From Limisphaera sp. (GTDB lineage Bacteria; Verrucomicrobiota; Verrucomicrobiia; Limisphaerales; Limisphaeraceae), in NCBI GenBank assembly GCA_025057755.1, contig JANWVC010000005.1, forward strand, positions 124,001-188,000: a stretch of 64,000 bases of DNA, read 5' to 3'. Below, in pieces: positions 19,332 through 28,427 of this stretch. The notes under the pieces are model-generated. The model saw only the letters and a list, made by a program, of their open reading frames with translations, did not search any database and had not been told where the DNA came from. A program made the position numbers and the translations under genes. Position 1 is the stretch's first letter, and the number at the start of each line of letters is the position of its first letter.

Positions 19332-22300
19332 ATGAAAGCGATGCGCAGTCCGCTGGCGCTGTTCTCCGTGGTAATGACCGCCACCGTTGGGGCTCAAACG
19401 TGGACCGGTCGTGACGTGGGTAATCCGGGCCTGCCCGGCTCTCACACAGGCTCGGCTCCCAGCTTAATGACAGTTGTGGGTGGAGGCGATGACATTTGGA
19501 ACCAATTCGACAGTTTTTACTATTACTACACCGTGGTGGAGGGTCATGCTTGGGACGCCAAGGTTCGGGTGCATGATCTCCAAGGACCGGACTGGTGGAC
19601 CAAGTGTGAACTAATGGTCCGAGTGCCCGACGCCAGCGGTCTGCCGCAAGGGCCAGATCCCTTCATCGCTGCCATGACGACCCGCAGCGCAGGGCAAAAC
19701 CAGGTTGCGCCACAATGGCGAGCTACTCGAGGCGGCAGTGCAGATTGGAGCGACTTTGGACGCAGTGTGGCACCGTCCTATCCGAACACGTGGCTTCGAC
19801 TGACCCGGCAGGGCAGCGTGATCACCATGTGGTATGGCACGGATGGCGTGAACTGGACGCGCTATGCAGACATCAATACGGCCAGCACGCAGTTCGGCTT
19901 TGGTGACCCGTTCCCCAGTCGGGTCCTGATCGGCGTGGCTGTCACCGCGCATAACAATGCCGATCCCAATGGCGGGATCGCCACGGTTTCGGATTTGAGC
20001 GTCACGGTGACGCCCACCGCACCCAATCTCCAAATTGTGCGGAATCTTGCCAATCGCACTGTTTATGCGCAGACGCCGGTTACGCTAACTTTCCAAGTCA
20101 CCAATGCGGCGATTGCGAATGGCAGTCTGGGTGTGGGGGATTATCAGTGGTTTAAGAATAATCAGCCGATTCCCAATGCAACCGGGCCTCATTACACCTT
20201 CATTGTCACCCCAGAGGATAACAACGCCCAGTTTCGTTGCCGTGCGACGGTAGGCAATGCTTCCGTGGATAGCGCGGTGGCCACTCTAACTGTTCAATCG
20301 CCGACCGAAATTACGGGCTATTTGAAGTGGGAGTATTTCCCCGGCCAGAGCTTGGCCAATTTGCGTGCTGGCGCCCATGGGGCTGCTGCGCAAATTCGTG
20401 CGATTGGTTCGTTTGATGCACCGTGGAATTTCGCGGACAATTATGCGAGTCGGGTGAGTGGGTTATTTGTGCCGCAGGTGACGGGGAATTATGTATTTTT
20501 CATTGCTGCGGATGATGATGCGGATTTGTATTTGGGGACCAATGCGAGTCCGGCGAGCAAGCGGTTGATTGCGCAGCAGGAGGGTTGGGCTGGGCGGAAC
20601 AATTGGGCCTCGCATGGTGGGGGTGGTGGGTCGTTTGCCTCGACGCAGCGGCGGTCCGATTTGTGGACGCCCGATGGTGGTGTGACGCAGCCGTATGCTG
20701 GAGGGATTCCCTTGGTGGCGGGGCAGCGGTATTGGATTGAGGCGGTACATCGGGAGGGGGGCGGTGGGGATAATTTGGGGGTGTATGTAAAGCGGGTGGA
20801 GGATCCGGATCCTGTGGATGGGCTGCCGTCGAATTTGACGAATGAGTGGATTCGGTTGGTGACGTGGGTGCCTACGTCGTTGAGTATTACGCAGCAGCCT
20901 CAGTCGGTGACGCAGTGGGAGGGTTTGGAGGTAGTCTTTCGGGTAGGGGTGGTGACGGATGCAGAGTTGACGCCGGTGTATCAGTGGCAGCGCAATGGTG
21001 TGGATTTGCCGGGTCGGACGGGTTCGACGTTGAGTTTTGTGGCGATGATGGCGGATAATGGGGCGCGGTATCGGTGTGTGGTCAGTGTACCGGGCACGGG
21101 TTTGAGTGTAACCAGTGCGGAGGCGGTCTTGACGGTGCAGCAGTCAGTGTTTGTGACGGGGATTGTGCGACGGGAGGTGTGGGGTCCGAATCGGTCTGGG
21201 ATCACGCGCCAAATGGTGATTGATGGGCAGGCGGGCTTACCTGACATACGGGATTTTGTGACGGCGTTTGATGTGACGGACTGGGCGGACAACTATGTGC
21301 AGCGGTTGAGTACGTGGTTTGTGCCGCCCGCGACGGGTCGGTACGTATTCTATTTGGCGTCGGATGATGACAGTGATTTGTTTTTGAGTACGGATGAGAA
21401 TGAGGCGAACAAGCGGTTGATTGCTCGGCAGACGGACTGGAATGGGACACGGGCGTGGCAGAGTGGGATGAATGTGAGTCAGCGCAATTCAGAGACATTT
21501 GTGGCGCCGGATGGGAGCACGCCCGGGGCTGGGGGGATTCCGTTGGTCGCGGGGCAGCGGTATTATTTGGAGGCAGTGCAGCGAGAGGGAGGGGGTGGAG
21601 ATAACATCGCGGTGTATTACACGCTGTGGGGCCAGCCTGCGCCGGCGGACGGGACGCCATCGAATTTGCGGGGGAATGTGATTGGGATGAAGTTACCGGC
21701 GCCGACAGTGTTGAGTATTACGCAGCAGCCGCAGTCGGTGGTGGTGCGGGCGTGGCATCCGGCGGTCTTCCGAGTGGGGGTGGTGACGGATGCGGTGTAT
21801 CCTCCGACTTACCAGTGGCGTCGGAATGGGCAACCGATCGCGAATGCCACGACGTCAGTGTATTCGTTTGTGGTTTCAACCAATGATCAGGGGGTGGGGA
21901 TCGACTGTGTGGTGACGTTGTCGCAGTATGGTTCGGTGACGAGCCAGGTGGCGACAGTGAGTGTACGGACGGACACAGTGTTTGTATCGGGTCAGTTACG
22001 AGTAGAGGAGTTCCCGGGGGTAGGATTTGATGATTTGGTGTTTGGGAACGTGGGTTTGGCGTCGGTGGTGACGAACTGGACGATCTTTGAGTCGCGGACA
22101 AATGTGGCGGACAATTATGCACGGCGGATGAGTGGATTCTTTATTCCGCCGCAGACGGGGGATTATGTGTTTTTCATCAGCTCGGATGATCAGAGTCGGT
22201 TGTACATTAGCACCAACAGTGATCAGCCGGCGGCGAAGGTCTTGGTGGCTGAGCAACGGAGCTGGAACAACGCACGGCAATGGGTGTCGGGCAACGATGC

Positions 22301-22721
22301 GGATCGGCGCCGGTCGGACACCTTTACACCCGATGGGGTGAATTATCCGTATGCAATGGGGATTCGGTTGGAGGCGGGTCGTCGGTACTACATTGAAGCG
22401 GTGCATCGGGAAGGGGGTGGTGGGGACAATGTAGCGGTGACGTACAAGTTATTGACGGAGCCGGATCCGATGGATGGGGATGCGCCACGGTTGGTGGGCG
22501 CGGTGATTGGATACATGGCGGAGCCAGCGCCGGTGGAGCGGCCGGTGTTGGTGGTGAGTCGGCAGGGCAACAACATTGTGATTTCGTGGAGTCCGGCCGG
22601 GGGTCAGTTGGAGAGCAGTACGGTGTTGGGGCCCGGGGCCGGGTGGCAGCTTGAGACGACGCAGAATCCGGCGGTCATACCGATCAGTGGCAGTGCGAAG
22701 TACTTCCGGGTGGTGCGGTAG
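19332..22721 (+). CDS. Large secreted multidomain protein with three PA14 modules and Ig-like repeats
   Basis: About 1129 residues from the ATG at 19332, where a signal peptide starts (MRSPLALFSVVMTATVGAQ). The N-terminal 200 residues resemble a concanavalin-like/DUF1349 domain (WDAKVRVHDLQGPDWWTKCELMVR). Then an Ig-like domain and three PA14-like modules, at about 20320-20850, 21160-21660 and 21990-22500, each with YVFFI(A/S)(A/S)DD, RRSD/RNSE-T(F/W), GIPLVAGQRYYIEAVHREGGGGDN; between them are Ig domains with the repeated SITQQPQSV...YQWxRNG. PA14 domains bind carbohydrate. The last 60 residues (ISWSPAGGQLESST...FRVVR) are the common C-terminal domain of verrucomicrobial secreted proteins. 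No VPDSG signal. From about 20430 on codon use switches to G/T-rich forms. A terminator follows. Confidence 0.82.
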   Translation: MKAMRSPLALFSVVMTATVGAQTWTGRDVGNPGLPGSHTGSAPSLMTVVGGGDDIWNQFDSFYYYYTVVEGHAWDAKVRVHDLQGPDWWTKCELMVRVPDASGLPQGPDPFIAAMTTRSAGQNQVAPQWRATRGGSADWSDFGRSVAPSYPNTWLRLTRQGSVITMWYGTDGVNWTRYADINTASTQFGFGDPFPSRVLIGVAVTAHNNADPNGGIATVSDLSVTVTPTAPNLQIVRNLANRTVYAQTPVTLTFQVTNAAIANGSLGVGDYQWFKNNQPIPNATGPHYTFIVTPEDNNAQFRCRATVGNASVDSAVATLTVQSPTEITGYLKWEYFPGQSLANLRAGAHGAAAQIRAIGSFDAPWNFADNYASRVSGLFVPQVTGNYVFFIAADDDADLYLGTNASPASKRLIAQQEGWAGRNNWASHGGGGGSFASTQRRSDLWTPDGGVTQPYAGGIPLVAGQRYWIEAVHREGGGGDNLGVYVKRVEDPDPVDGLPSNLTNEWIRLVTWVPTSLSITQQPQSVTQWEGLEVVFRVGVVTDAELTPVYQWQRNGVDLPGRTGSTLSFVAMMADNGARYRCVVSVPGTGLSVTSAEAVLTVQQSVFVTGIVRREVWGPNRSGITRQMVIDGQAGLPDIRDFVTAFDVTDWADNYVQRLSTWFVPPATGRYVFYLASDDDSDLFLSTDENEANKRLIARQTDWNGTRAWQSGMNVSQRNSETFVAPDGSTPGAGGIPLVAGQRYYLEAVQREGGGGDNIAVYYTLWGQPAPADGTPSNLRGNVIGMKLPAPTVLSITQQPQSVVVRAWHPAVFRVGVVTDAVYPPTYQWRRNGQPIANATTSVYSFVVSTNDQGVGIDCVVTLSQYGSVTSQVATVSVRTDTVFVSGQLRVEEFPGVGFDDLVFGNVGLASVVTNWTIFESRTNVADNYARRMSGFFIPPQTGDYVFFISSDDQSRLYISTNSDQPAAKVLVAEQRSWNNARQWVSGNDADRRRSDTFTPDGVNYPYAMGIRLEAGRRYYIEAVHREGGGGDNVAVTYKLLTEPDPMDGDAPRLVGAVIGYMAEPAPVERPVLVVSRQGNNIVISWSPAGGQLESSTVLGPGAGWQLETTQNPAVIPISGSAKYFRVVR

Positions 22722-22774
22722 GTAGGGTTTGGCTCTGCGCTGCGGTGTAGGGAAGACCGTAAGGGATTGAAGCA

Positions 22775-22808
22775 GGGGCCGGGTAAGAAACCCGGCCCCT
22801 TGCTTTTC
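22775..22808 (+). terminator. Rho-independent terminator after the PA14 protein
   Basis: Perfect 10-bp GC-rich stem GGGGCCGGGT (22775-22784) and ACCCGGCCCC (22790-22799), AAGAA loop, then TTGCTTTTCC. It could also serve the convergent kinase gene only weakly. Confidence 0.88.
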
Positions 22809-23157
22809 CATTCCAACTCTATGATCTGGCGGTAGCGTGGAGTAAGAGCACGGCGTGCACTTAGGAAATCAGGCCTCTAGAAAGGGGGATAGGTCGGGGA
22901 GACTCGTGCAACGTCATAGTGGAGGCAAAAAGCATGGCGAATGGGGTTGTGCGTAGTAGGTTGAAGCCGCAAGCATTGGCCAAAACCGGCTTGCAACCGG
23001 CACCGCTGGACCAATTGGTTGGAGCACTGATCGAGCGCGTTGCACGCGGCCGGTGGTAATGGCCTTGAGAGAAAACCGGTTCGTCACGGCAAAACCGTTT
23101 CCCTTGCGTCGGGAGGACGCTTGAAGAGACTTGGCACTGCTTTTCGAGTTCAGTTGC
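22809..23157. other. Gap between convergent genes
   Basis: About 350 bases between the end of the PA14 gene and the end of the histidine kinase gene. Open minus-strand frames are shadows of the kinase; no feature recognised. Confidence 0.5.
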
Positions 23158-24261
23158 TCATCTGCACCACGGCAGGGTGAATCGGAACATAGCGCCCCCG
23201 AGGTCGCTGGAGCCAGCTTCGATGGTTCCCCCGTGGTCCTCGATGATCTTCCGACAAATGGAGAGCCCCAAGCCGGTGCCTTGCGCTTTGCCGTAGGTCG
23301 CGAAGGGTTCGAACAACCTCGGTCGGATTTCATCGGCGATGCCGGGACCATTGTCATGGACCTCGGTGATTGCCGTTGTTGAAGAGTTGAATAGCCTGAG
23401 TTCAATCCTGCCTCCGGGTGACAGCATGTCGCATGCGTTGTGGACGAGGTTCTGCAGGACTCGGCGCAGGCGCCGTGGCTGAAGGCGCACTCGGCCCGAT
23501 GGCCAGGACCGGGAGTTCCAGTTCAGTTGAACCTCGCGCAAAGCTGTTTCGGTTGCGAGCTCTTCGGCAAGGCTGTGGAGGAAGTCTCTGTATTCAGTGG
23601 AAAGGGAGAGCTCAGCTTCGGCGCGACCTTCGGTAAACAGCATGATTTCGTGGATGGAATCGTTAATGCGTTCGATTTGGCGCTTAATGCGTTGCAGAGC
23701 CTCGGCGCGACAATGCGGAGCAGCATCGGGCGCCAGTCCCATTTCGGCGGTCAGCTGAAGGACATTCAATGGGCTCTTGAGATCGTGGAAGATCGTGCGT
23801 GCGAAGCGGCCCAGGAGGGCGAGTCGTTCCATTTGCAGGGTTTGCTCGATGTGGATGCGATTGAATTCGCGCAGGCGGCGGCTAAGTTCTCGCAGGAAAC
23901 GCAACGTCAGTTCGGGGCACTGTCGGATTATGTTTAAGACTGCTTCCCTTGGGATAAACCACACGCGCACTTCGGTTCTGGCGATGGCGCCGGCGGAGCG
24001 GGGCTTCTCTTCCAAAACAGCCATTTCGCCAAATAGGTCGCCGGGACCAAGTCTAGTTAGGATTCGGCCGCACGCGTCGTCCGTAGCCAGGGTAATCTCG
24101 ACAGTTCCTTCTTCCAACAAATAAAGGCCGTCCCCCGGTTCTCCTTCGCGGACGAGATGAGAGCCGGCCGGCAGATGAAAGCGTCGCGCGGCTGCCACCA
24201 GCTCGTTCATCAGGGGGGGCGGCACACAGGAAAAGATGGGGTGGTCACCCAACGTCGCCAT
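23158..24261 (-). CDS. Cyclic-nucleotide-binding-domain sensor histidine kinase
   Basis: About 367 residues from the internal ATG at 24261 (an upstream ATG at 24342 adds 27 residues lacking domain features). Residues 1-120 form a CRP-like cNMP-binding fold (LVREGEPGDGLYLLEEGTVEI, RLGPGDLFGEMAVLEEKPRSA, FIPREAVLNII). A helix with coiled-coil look leads to the H-box FARTIFHDLKSPLN, whose His should autophosphorylate, then the N-box NLVHNACDM, G1 DNGPGIADEI, and G2 GTGLGLSICRKIIEDHGG of the HATPase domain. No membrane segment, so the kinase is probably cytoplasmic and senses a ligand, or redox state, through the N domain. No response regulator neighbours it. Divergent to the MOSC gene. Confidence 0.85.
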   Translation of the reverse strand: MATLGDHPIFSCVPPPLMNELVAAARRFHLPAGSHLVREGEPGDGLYLLEEGTVEITLATDDACGRILTRLGPGDLFGEMAVLEEKPRSAGAIARTEVRVWFIPREAVLNIIRQCPELTLRFLRELSRRLREFNRIHIEQTLQMERLALLGRFARTIFHDLKSPLNVLQLTAEMGLAPDAAPHCRAEALQRIKRQIERINDSIHEIMLFTEGRAEAELSLSTEYRDFLHSLAEELATETALREVQLNWNSRSWPSGRVRLQPRRLRRVLQNLVHNACDMLSPGGRIELRLFNSSTTAITEVHDNGPGIADEIRPRLFEPFATYGKAQGTGLGLSICRKIIEDHGGTIEAGSSDLGGAMFRFTLPWCR

Positions 24262-24519
24262 AACACCTTCATTGTAGAGGGTCGGCCTGAAGCGTAAAGC
24301 GCTGTCGGGATGGGTAGGAAAACAAATTCCGCTACCTATCATGCGGCTTGTGGGCTTTTCAACGCAGGCTTTTCAAGGGCTGGTGGTCTTGCTGGGAAAC
24401 GCCCTTGGGGCCCTCCAAGCGCAGATTCGGCCGTGGCCTCTTCGGTATTGCTCGTTTCATTGGAAGCGGCGTGCTTGACGATCCGGCTGGAGAGGCCATG
24501 TTGAGCCGAAGAGCTGGCA

Positions 24520-24999
24520 ATGAAGATACGCTACTTGTTCATTTCACCGGGGCACAATTACTTCGGGCATCATGGACAACCGGCAGGAGGATTTCCGGTC
24601 GTGGCGGTTGAGGCGATCGAATGCGTGGCCGGGCGTGGGATCCGAGGGGACCGCTTTTTTGATTTCAAGGAGAATTACAAGGGACAAATCACTTTTTTCG
24701 CCTGGGAGACACTGGAAGCCATGCGGCGAGAGTTAGGACTGAAGCAAGCCTCAGCGGCCGCCGCCCGGCGCAACGTGATCACCGAGGGCCTGGATTTGGA
24801 AAAGCTGATCGGGACAGAGTTTGAAGTACAGGGCGTGCGCTTTTTCGGCGTGGAGGAATGCCGGCCATGCTATTGGATGAATTACGCCTTTGGTGATGAG
24901 CGGGTGGAAGCCTGGCTGAGGGGCCGAGGTGGATTAAGAGCTCGCATTTTGACCAGTGGATGGTTGCGTCGAAATCGTAGGGAGGAGGCATCGGAGTGA
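24520..24999 (+). CDS. MOSC-domain protein (molybdenum-cofactor sulfurase-like C-terminal domain)
   Basis: A 159-residue single-domain protein with MOSC features: GRGIRGDRFFDF, an N-terminal beta region, ARRNVITEGLDLEKLIGTEF, and a conserved Cys in ECRPCYWMNYAF. MOSC domains bind molybdenum cofactor or act in its sulfuration or transfer. It overlaps the mobA gene by four bases (GTGA), so both are co-translated, which supports a cofactor role. No target molybdoenzyme lies in the window. Confidence 0.82.
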   Translation: MKIRYLFISPGHNYFGHHGQPAGGFPVVAVEAIECVAGRGIRGDRFFDFKENYKGQITFFAWETLEAMRRELGLKQASAAAARRNVITEGLDLEKLIGTEFEVQGVRFFGVEECRPCYWMNYAFGDERVEAWLRGRGGLRARILTSGWLRRNRREEASE

Positions 25000-25613
25000 A
25001 TTGTTGCGACGGAGTCAGTGCGGTTGTGTTGGCAGGCGGCGCTTCGACCCGGATGGGGCAGGACAAGGCGTTGCTGGGTTGGGATGGCAAGACGCTCTTG
25101 CAGCGCCAACTAGAGCTGCTGCGTTCCACAGGAATTGAGGAGGTGTTTGTGTCAGTTCGGCCTGGTGTAGATTACGGCAGTTTGGGGTGTTCGGTTGTGG
25201 AGGATGCATTTACCCACTGCGGTCCTTTGGCAGGGGTAGAGCGCGGCTTGGCCCACGCTTGTCATTCTTTAGTCTTGGTAGTTGCGGTGGACCTGCCTCT
25301 TTTAAAGCCTGATTTTGTGAAGCGATTGTTGAGTCAGTGCGAGGCGGAGCGTGGGGTCGTCCCGATGCGACGGGGTGGGCATTGGGAGCCCTTGGTGGCG
25401 GTTTACCCGAAGCCATGCCACAGGTTGGCGCTTGAGTTACTACTTGCCGGGCGCTGCGCCATGTGGATGTTTGTCGAAGGGTGCATCGCAGCGCGAGCTG
25501 TTCGGCCCTGGCGCATCCCGTCGCGAGATGAAATCTGTTTTTATAACTGCAATGCTGCTGAGGATTGGCAGGCCCTTTTCGTCAGTAAGGACGCAGAGCC
25601 GGATCACCGTTAG
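24996..25613 (+). CDS. mobA: Molybdenum cofactor guanylyltransferase
   Basis: 205 residues with GTG start overlapping the MOSC gene stop. The N-terminal signature LAGGASTRMGQDKALLGWDG is the GTP-binding loop of MobA, and VAVDLPLLKPDFV carries the metal-binding Asp (usually CDMP; here VDLP). VVPMRRGGHWEPLVAVYPK matches the MPT-binding section. MobA links GMP to molybdopterin to form MGD. The short C-terminus with a NCN-like motif (YNCNAAED) fits the family (NINTPED). Cytoplasmic. Confidence 0.85.
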   Translation: MNCCDGVSAVVLAGGASTRMGQDKALLGWDGKTLLQRQLELLRSTGIEEVFVSVRPGVDYGSLGCSVVEDAFTHCGPLAGVERGLAHACHSLVLVVAVDLPLLKPDFVKRLLSQCEAERGVVPMRRGGHWEPLVAVYPKPCHRLALELLLAGRCAMWMFVEGCIAARAVRPWRIPSRDEICFYNCNAAEDWQALFVSKDAEPDHR

Positions 25614-25684
25614 GGTTGCAGGGCCTTTCGATCGCTCGGTGGGCGGTTGATCTGGATCTGTCCTGGGTCTCTCCCATCCATGAC

Positions 25685-27436
25685 CTATTTTGCCTCACGC
25701 TTTTTCCGGAGCGCACGTTGGAGTTGAGTAAAAGGCAGGGTGTTAATCACATCGCTTGGCTTGAGCCAGCCCTTCCGAGCAACGCCAGCTCCGAGTTTGA
25801 GATAGGCGACATGTTCTCTTCGATGTGCGTCGGGGCCCAGGACACAACGGATGCCCTTGCGCAGTGCGGCGGGCCAGTGGCGCCAATCCATGTCGAAACG
25901 TCTAGGGTTACAATTCAGTTCAATCCAGGTGCCGGTTTCGGCGCAGGCGTCGATCAGCGCAGGTAGGTTCACAGGGTAGGCCTCGCGTTCGAGAAGGAGC
26001 CGACCGGTGGGATGACCGATGGCGTGAACGAAGCGGTTTTGTGCCGCGCGGATGAGGCGTTTGGTATTTTCCGCTTCATTGTTGGCCGGGACATGGAGGC
26101 TGGCGATGACGAAATCGAGTTGGGATAACAGATCGTCGTCAAAATCCAACCGATCGCGCAAAATGTCCACCTCCGTGCCGGTCAGCAACCGGAAGTCAAC
26201 TCCCTCATCCTCGAGTCGGCGATTTAGATCGCGAATGGCCTGGATTTGTTGGCGGAGGCGATCTGGATCGAGTCCATTGGCCTGAAAGGAGGACCGAGAG
26301 TGATCGGTGACGGCCCAGTAGCTCAGACCGACAGACCGGGCGAGCTGCACCGTTTCCTCGAGCGTCATGTGTCCGTCGCTCCAGGTGGTGTGATTATGGA
26401 GAGAGCCTTTGAGATCGGTCCATTCCAGCAGCCTGGGAATGGGCCCTTTTGCGGCAGCTTCGAACTCACCCATGTCTTCACGGAGCTCCGGTGGGATGTA
26501 ATGAAGGTCAAGCTGTTGGAAGACTTCATTTTCATCTCGGCAAGCCACTAGCAGTTTGGGGTCGCGGGTTTCTTCGTTTGAGCGGAACAGCCCATATTCG
26601 TTGAGCCGCAGGCCACGCTCGATGGCCCGCTGCCGCATCACGATGTTGTGTGCCTTGCTGCCGGTGAAATACATCTGGGCGAAAGGAAACTCCCGATCGG
26701 CGACGACGCGCAGGTCAGCCTGCAGACCGCCTTCGAGCAGCACGCTCGCTTTTGTCTCGCCCTTGGCCAGCACCTTGGCAATGCCGGGTTGACGCGTGAA
26801 ATCATCAAGGACGCGAATGGGGTGCTTGCTGGACGCCAAAAGGTCCAGATCACCGATGATCTCCTTGCTACGGCGGAGGCTGCCGGCGGGGCTTGACCGG
26901 ATGACGTCGGGATGTTGCCGCAGAAAGTCGAGCAACGGTTCGGCGGCAATCCAAGCATCGAGGAGGAGGTGGTGGCTGGCAAATTGGCGGCGTCGCTGGA
27001 TTCCTTCGAGGAGGTTGGCCTGCGTCTTTTCGCCGAACCCGGGGAGTTGGGCAACCCGACCCTCCCGGCAAGCTTGCTCCAAGGCTTCGACAGATTCGAT
27101 GCCCAGCTTTTCCCGAAGGGCAAGAATCCGTTTTGGTCCGAGCCCGGGTATTTCCAATAGCTCGATCAACCCGGGTGGAATGGAAGCCTTGAGTTGCTCG
27201 TAGTAAAGAAGTTTCCCGGTCGTGACCAGCTCGGTGATTTTTTCGCGTAAGCTTTCGCCGATCCCCTTGATTTGGTCCAAGCGTTGCTCGGCGACGATTT
27301 TTTCAATCGGCTCATCCAGGCTTTCGATGGCCCGCGCAGCGTTGAGATAAGCACGGGTTTTGAACGGGCTTTCCCCTTTTAGTTCGAGCAAGGTTCCAAT
27401 TTCCGCCAGGATGGCGGCGACCTGTTCCTTGTTCAT
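25685..27436 (-). CDS. polX: Family X DNA polymerase/3'-5' exonuclease PolX
   Basis: A 583-residue protein with the standard bacterial PolX layout. Residues 1-150 are the helix-hairpin-helix 8-kDa domain (LDQIKGIGESLREKI, IPGLGPKRILALREKLG, LPGFGEKTQANLLEG). The polymerase palm has the metal-binding GDLDLLAS pair and LQADLRVV. From about residue 335 lies the PHP nuclease domain with HNHTTWSDG, VTDHSRS, TGTEVDIL, VIASLH, AIGHPTGR and GPDAH motifs all intact. Gap-filling synthesis and 3'-5' trimming in base-excision repair are the known roles. Convergent with mobA; amidase and kinase genes lie upstream on the same strand. Full length. Confidence 0.93.
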   Translation of the reverse strand: MNKEQVAAILAEIGTLLELKGESPFKTRAYLNAARAIESLDEPIEKIVAEQRLDQIKGIGESLREKITELVTTGKLLYYEQLKASIPPGLIELLEIPGLGPKRILALREKLGIESVEALEQACREGRVAQLPGFGEKTQANLLEGIQRRRQFASHHLLLDAWIAAEPLLDFLRQHPDVIRSSPAGSLRRSKEIIGDLDLLASSKHPIRVLDDFTRQPGIAKVLAKGETKASVLLEGGLQADLRVVADREFPFAQMYFTGSKAHNIVMRQRAIERGLRLNEYGLFRSNEETRDPKLLVACRDENEVFQQLDLHYIPPELREDMGEFEAAAKGPIPRLLEWTDLKGSLHNHTTWSDGHMTLEETVQLARSVGLSYWAVTDHSRSSFQANGLDPDRLRQQIQAIRDLNRRLEDEGVDFRLLTGTEVDILRDRLDFDDDLLSQLDFVIASLHVPANNEAENTKRLIRAAQNRFVHAIGHPTGRLLLEREAYPVNLPALIDACAETGTWIELNCNPRRFDMDWRHWPAALRKGIRCVLGPDAHRREHVAYLKLGAGVARKGWLKPSDVINTLPFTQLQRALRKKREAK

Positions 27437-27497
27437 ACTCCTAGTGGCGGATGAGACTGCGGCCGGGCTTCGGGACGCAATGAATGCAAGATACCTA

Positions 27498-28415
27498 TCA
27501 TACTGACGGATCCATCCAGCGTTGGGTCACACCTTGGTAGGCGTCGATGCGACGATCCCGCAGGAACGGCCAGTGGGTACGGGCGCGATCCAATTCCTCC
27601 AAATCCAGATCGGCCAACAGGATTTGCTCGCGGTCAGATGGTGCTTTGGCTAAAAGCTCGCCAAATGGGCTGGCGACGAAGCTCTGCCCCCAGAACTCGA
27701 TCCCGTCACCCGGGGCTTGGGGCAGGCGTTCGTGGCCCACCCGGTTGACGGCAGCGACATAGCAGCCGTTGGCGATAGCGTGGCTGCGTTGGATTACTTC
27801 CCATGCATCGTGCTGGGCGCGTCCGTGCTCGGCTTTTTCCTTCGGATGCCATCCAATGGCGGTGGGGTAGAACAGAACCTCGGCTCCTTGAAGAGCGGTG
27901 AGCCGGGCGGCCTCTGGATACCATTGGTCCCAGCAAATTAATACGCCGATTCTTGCGTAGCGAGTCTGCCAGGTTCGGAATCCAAGATCACCGGGTGTGA
28001 AATAGAATTTTTCGTAGTACAACGGGTCATCCGGGATGTGCATCTTGCGATACAAGCCGAGCAGGGCGCCGTCTGCGTCAATCACGACGGCGGTGTTGTG
28101 ATAAAGGCCCGGAGCCCGGCGCTCAAAAAGGGAGGCAATGATGACGACCTTGCGGCGTCGGGCCAATTGTTGAAAAGCGCGGGTTGAAGGGCCTGGAATG
28201 GGCTCGGCCAACTGAAAGAAGTCATGACATTCGCATTGACAGAAATAGAGCGAGCGAAACAGTTCCTGAGTGCACAGAATTTGGGCGCCCTGGCGGGCAG
28301 CCTGTTCGGCAGCGTGCAACGTTCGCTGAAGATTCTGCTCGGGATCTGCGACAGCTGCCGACTGAAGCAGCCCAATGCGGACCGAGCGCGATGCGTGCGA
28401 GCGTGAGGCACCCAT
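27498..28415 (-). CDS. aguB: N-carbamoylputrescine amidase (nitrilase family)
   Basis: About 305 residues. The nitrilase catalytic triad is present: Glu in CTQELFRS, Lys in YRKMHIPDD, Cys in ICWDQWYPEAAR. The substrate-typical stretches YYEKFYFTPGDLGF, TAIGWHPKEK and AAVNRVGHE match AguB, which hydrolyses N-carbamoylputrescine to putrescine, CO2 and ammonia in the agmatine route of polyamine synthesis. The ATG at 28415 is chosen over 28424; the choice is not strong. Agmatine deiminase, its usual partner, is not in the window. Directly upstream, 12 bases away, lies the kinase gene on the same strand. Confidence 0.9.
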   Translation of the reverse strand: MGASRSHASRSVRIGLLQSAAVADPEQNLQRTLHAAEQAARQGAQILCTQELFRSLYFCQCECHDFFQLAEPIPGPSTRAFQQLARRRKVVIIASLFERRAPGLYHNTAVVIDADGALLGLYRKMHIPDDPLYYEKFYFTPGDLGFRTWQTRYARIGVLICWDQWYPEAARLTALQGAEVLFYPTAIGWHPKEKAEHGRAQHDAWEVIQRSHAIANGCYVAAVNRVGHERLPQAPGDGIEFWGQSFVASPFGELLAKAPSDREQILLADLDLEELDRARTHWPFLRDRRIDAYQGVTQRWMDPSV

Positions 28416-28427
28416 GAGATTCACCGT

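Noticed and set aside
20463-22406. Long Pro/His/Arg-rich minus-strand frames opposite the PA14 gene
   Set aside because: They arise because the coding strand lacks stop-complement codons in its biased composition; no family resemblance.
22914-23405. Minus-strand frame of 163 codons overlapping the kinase gene
   Set aside because: It lies in a different frame within the kinase coding sequence and carries no motif.
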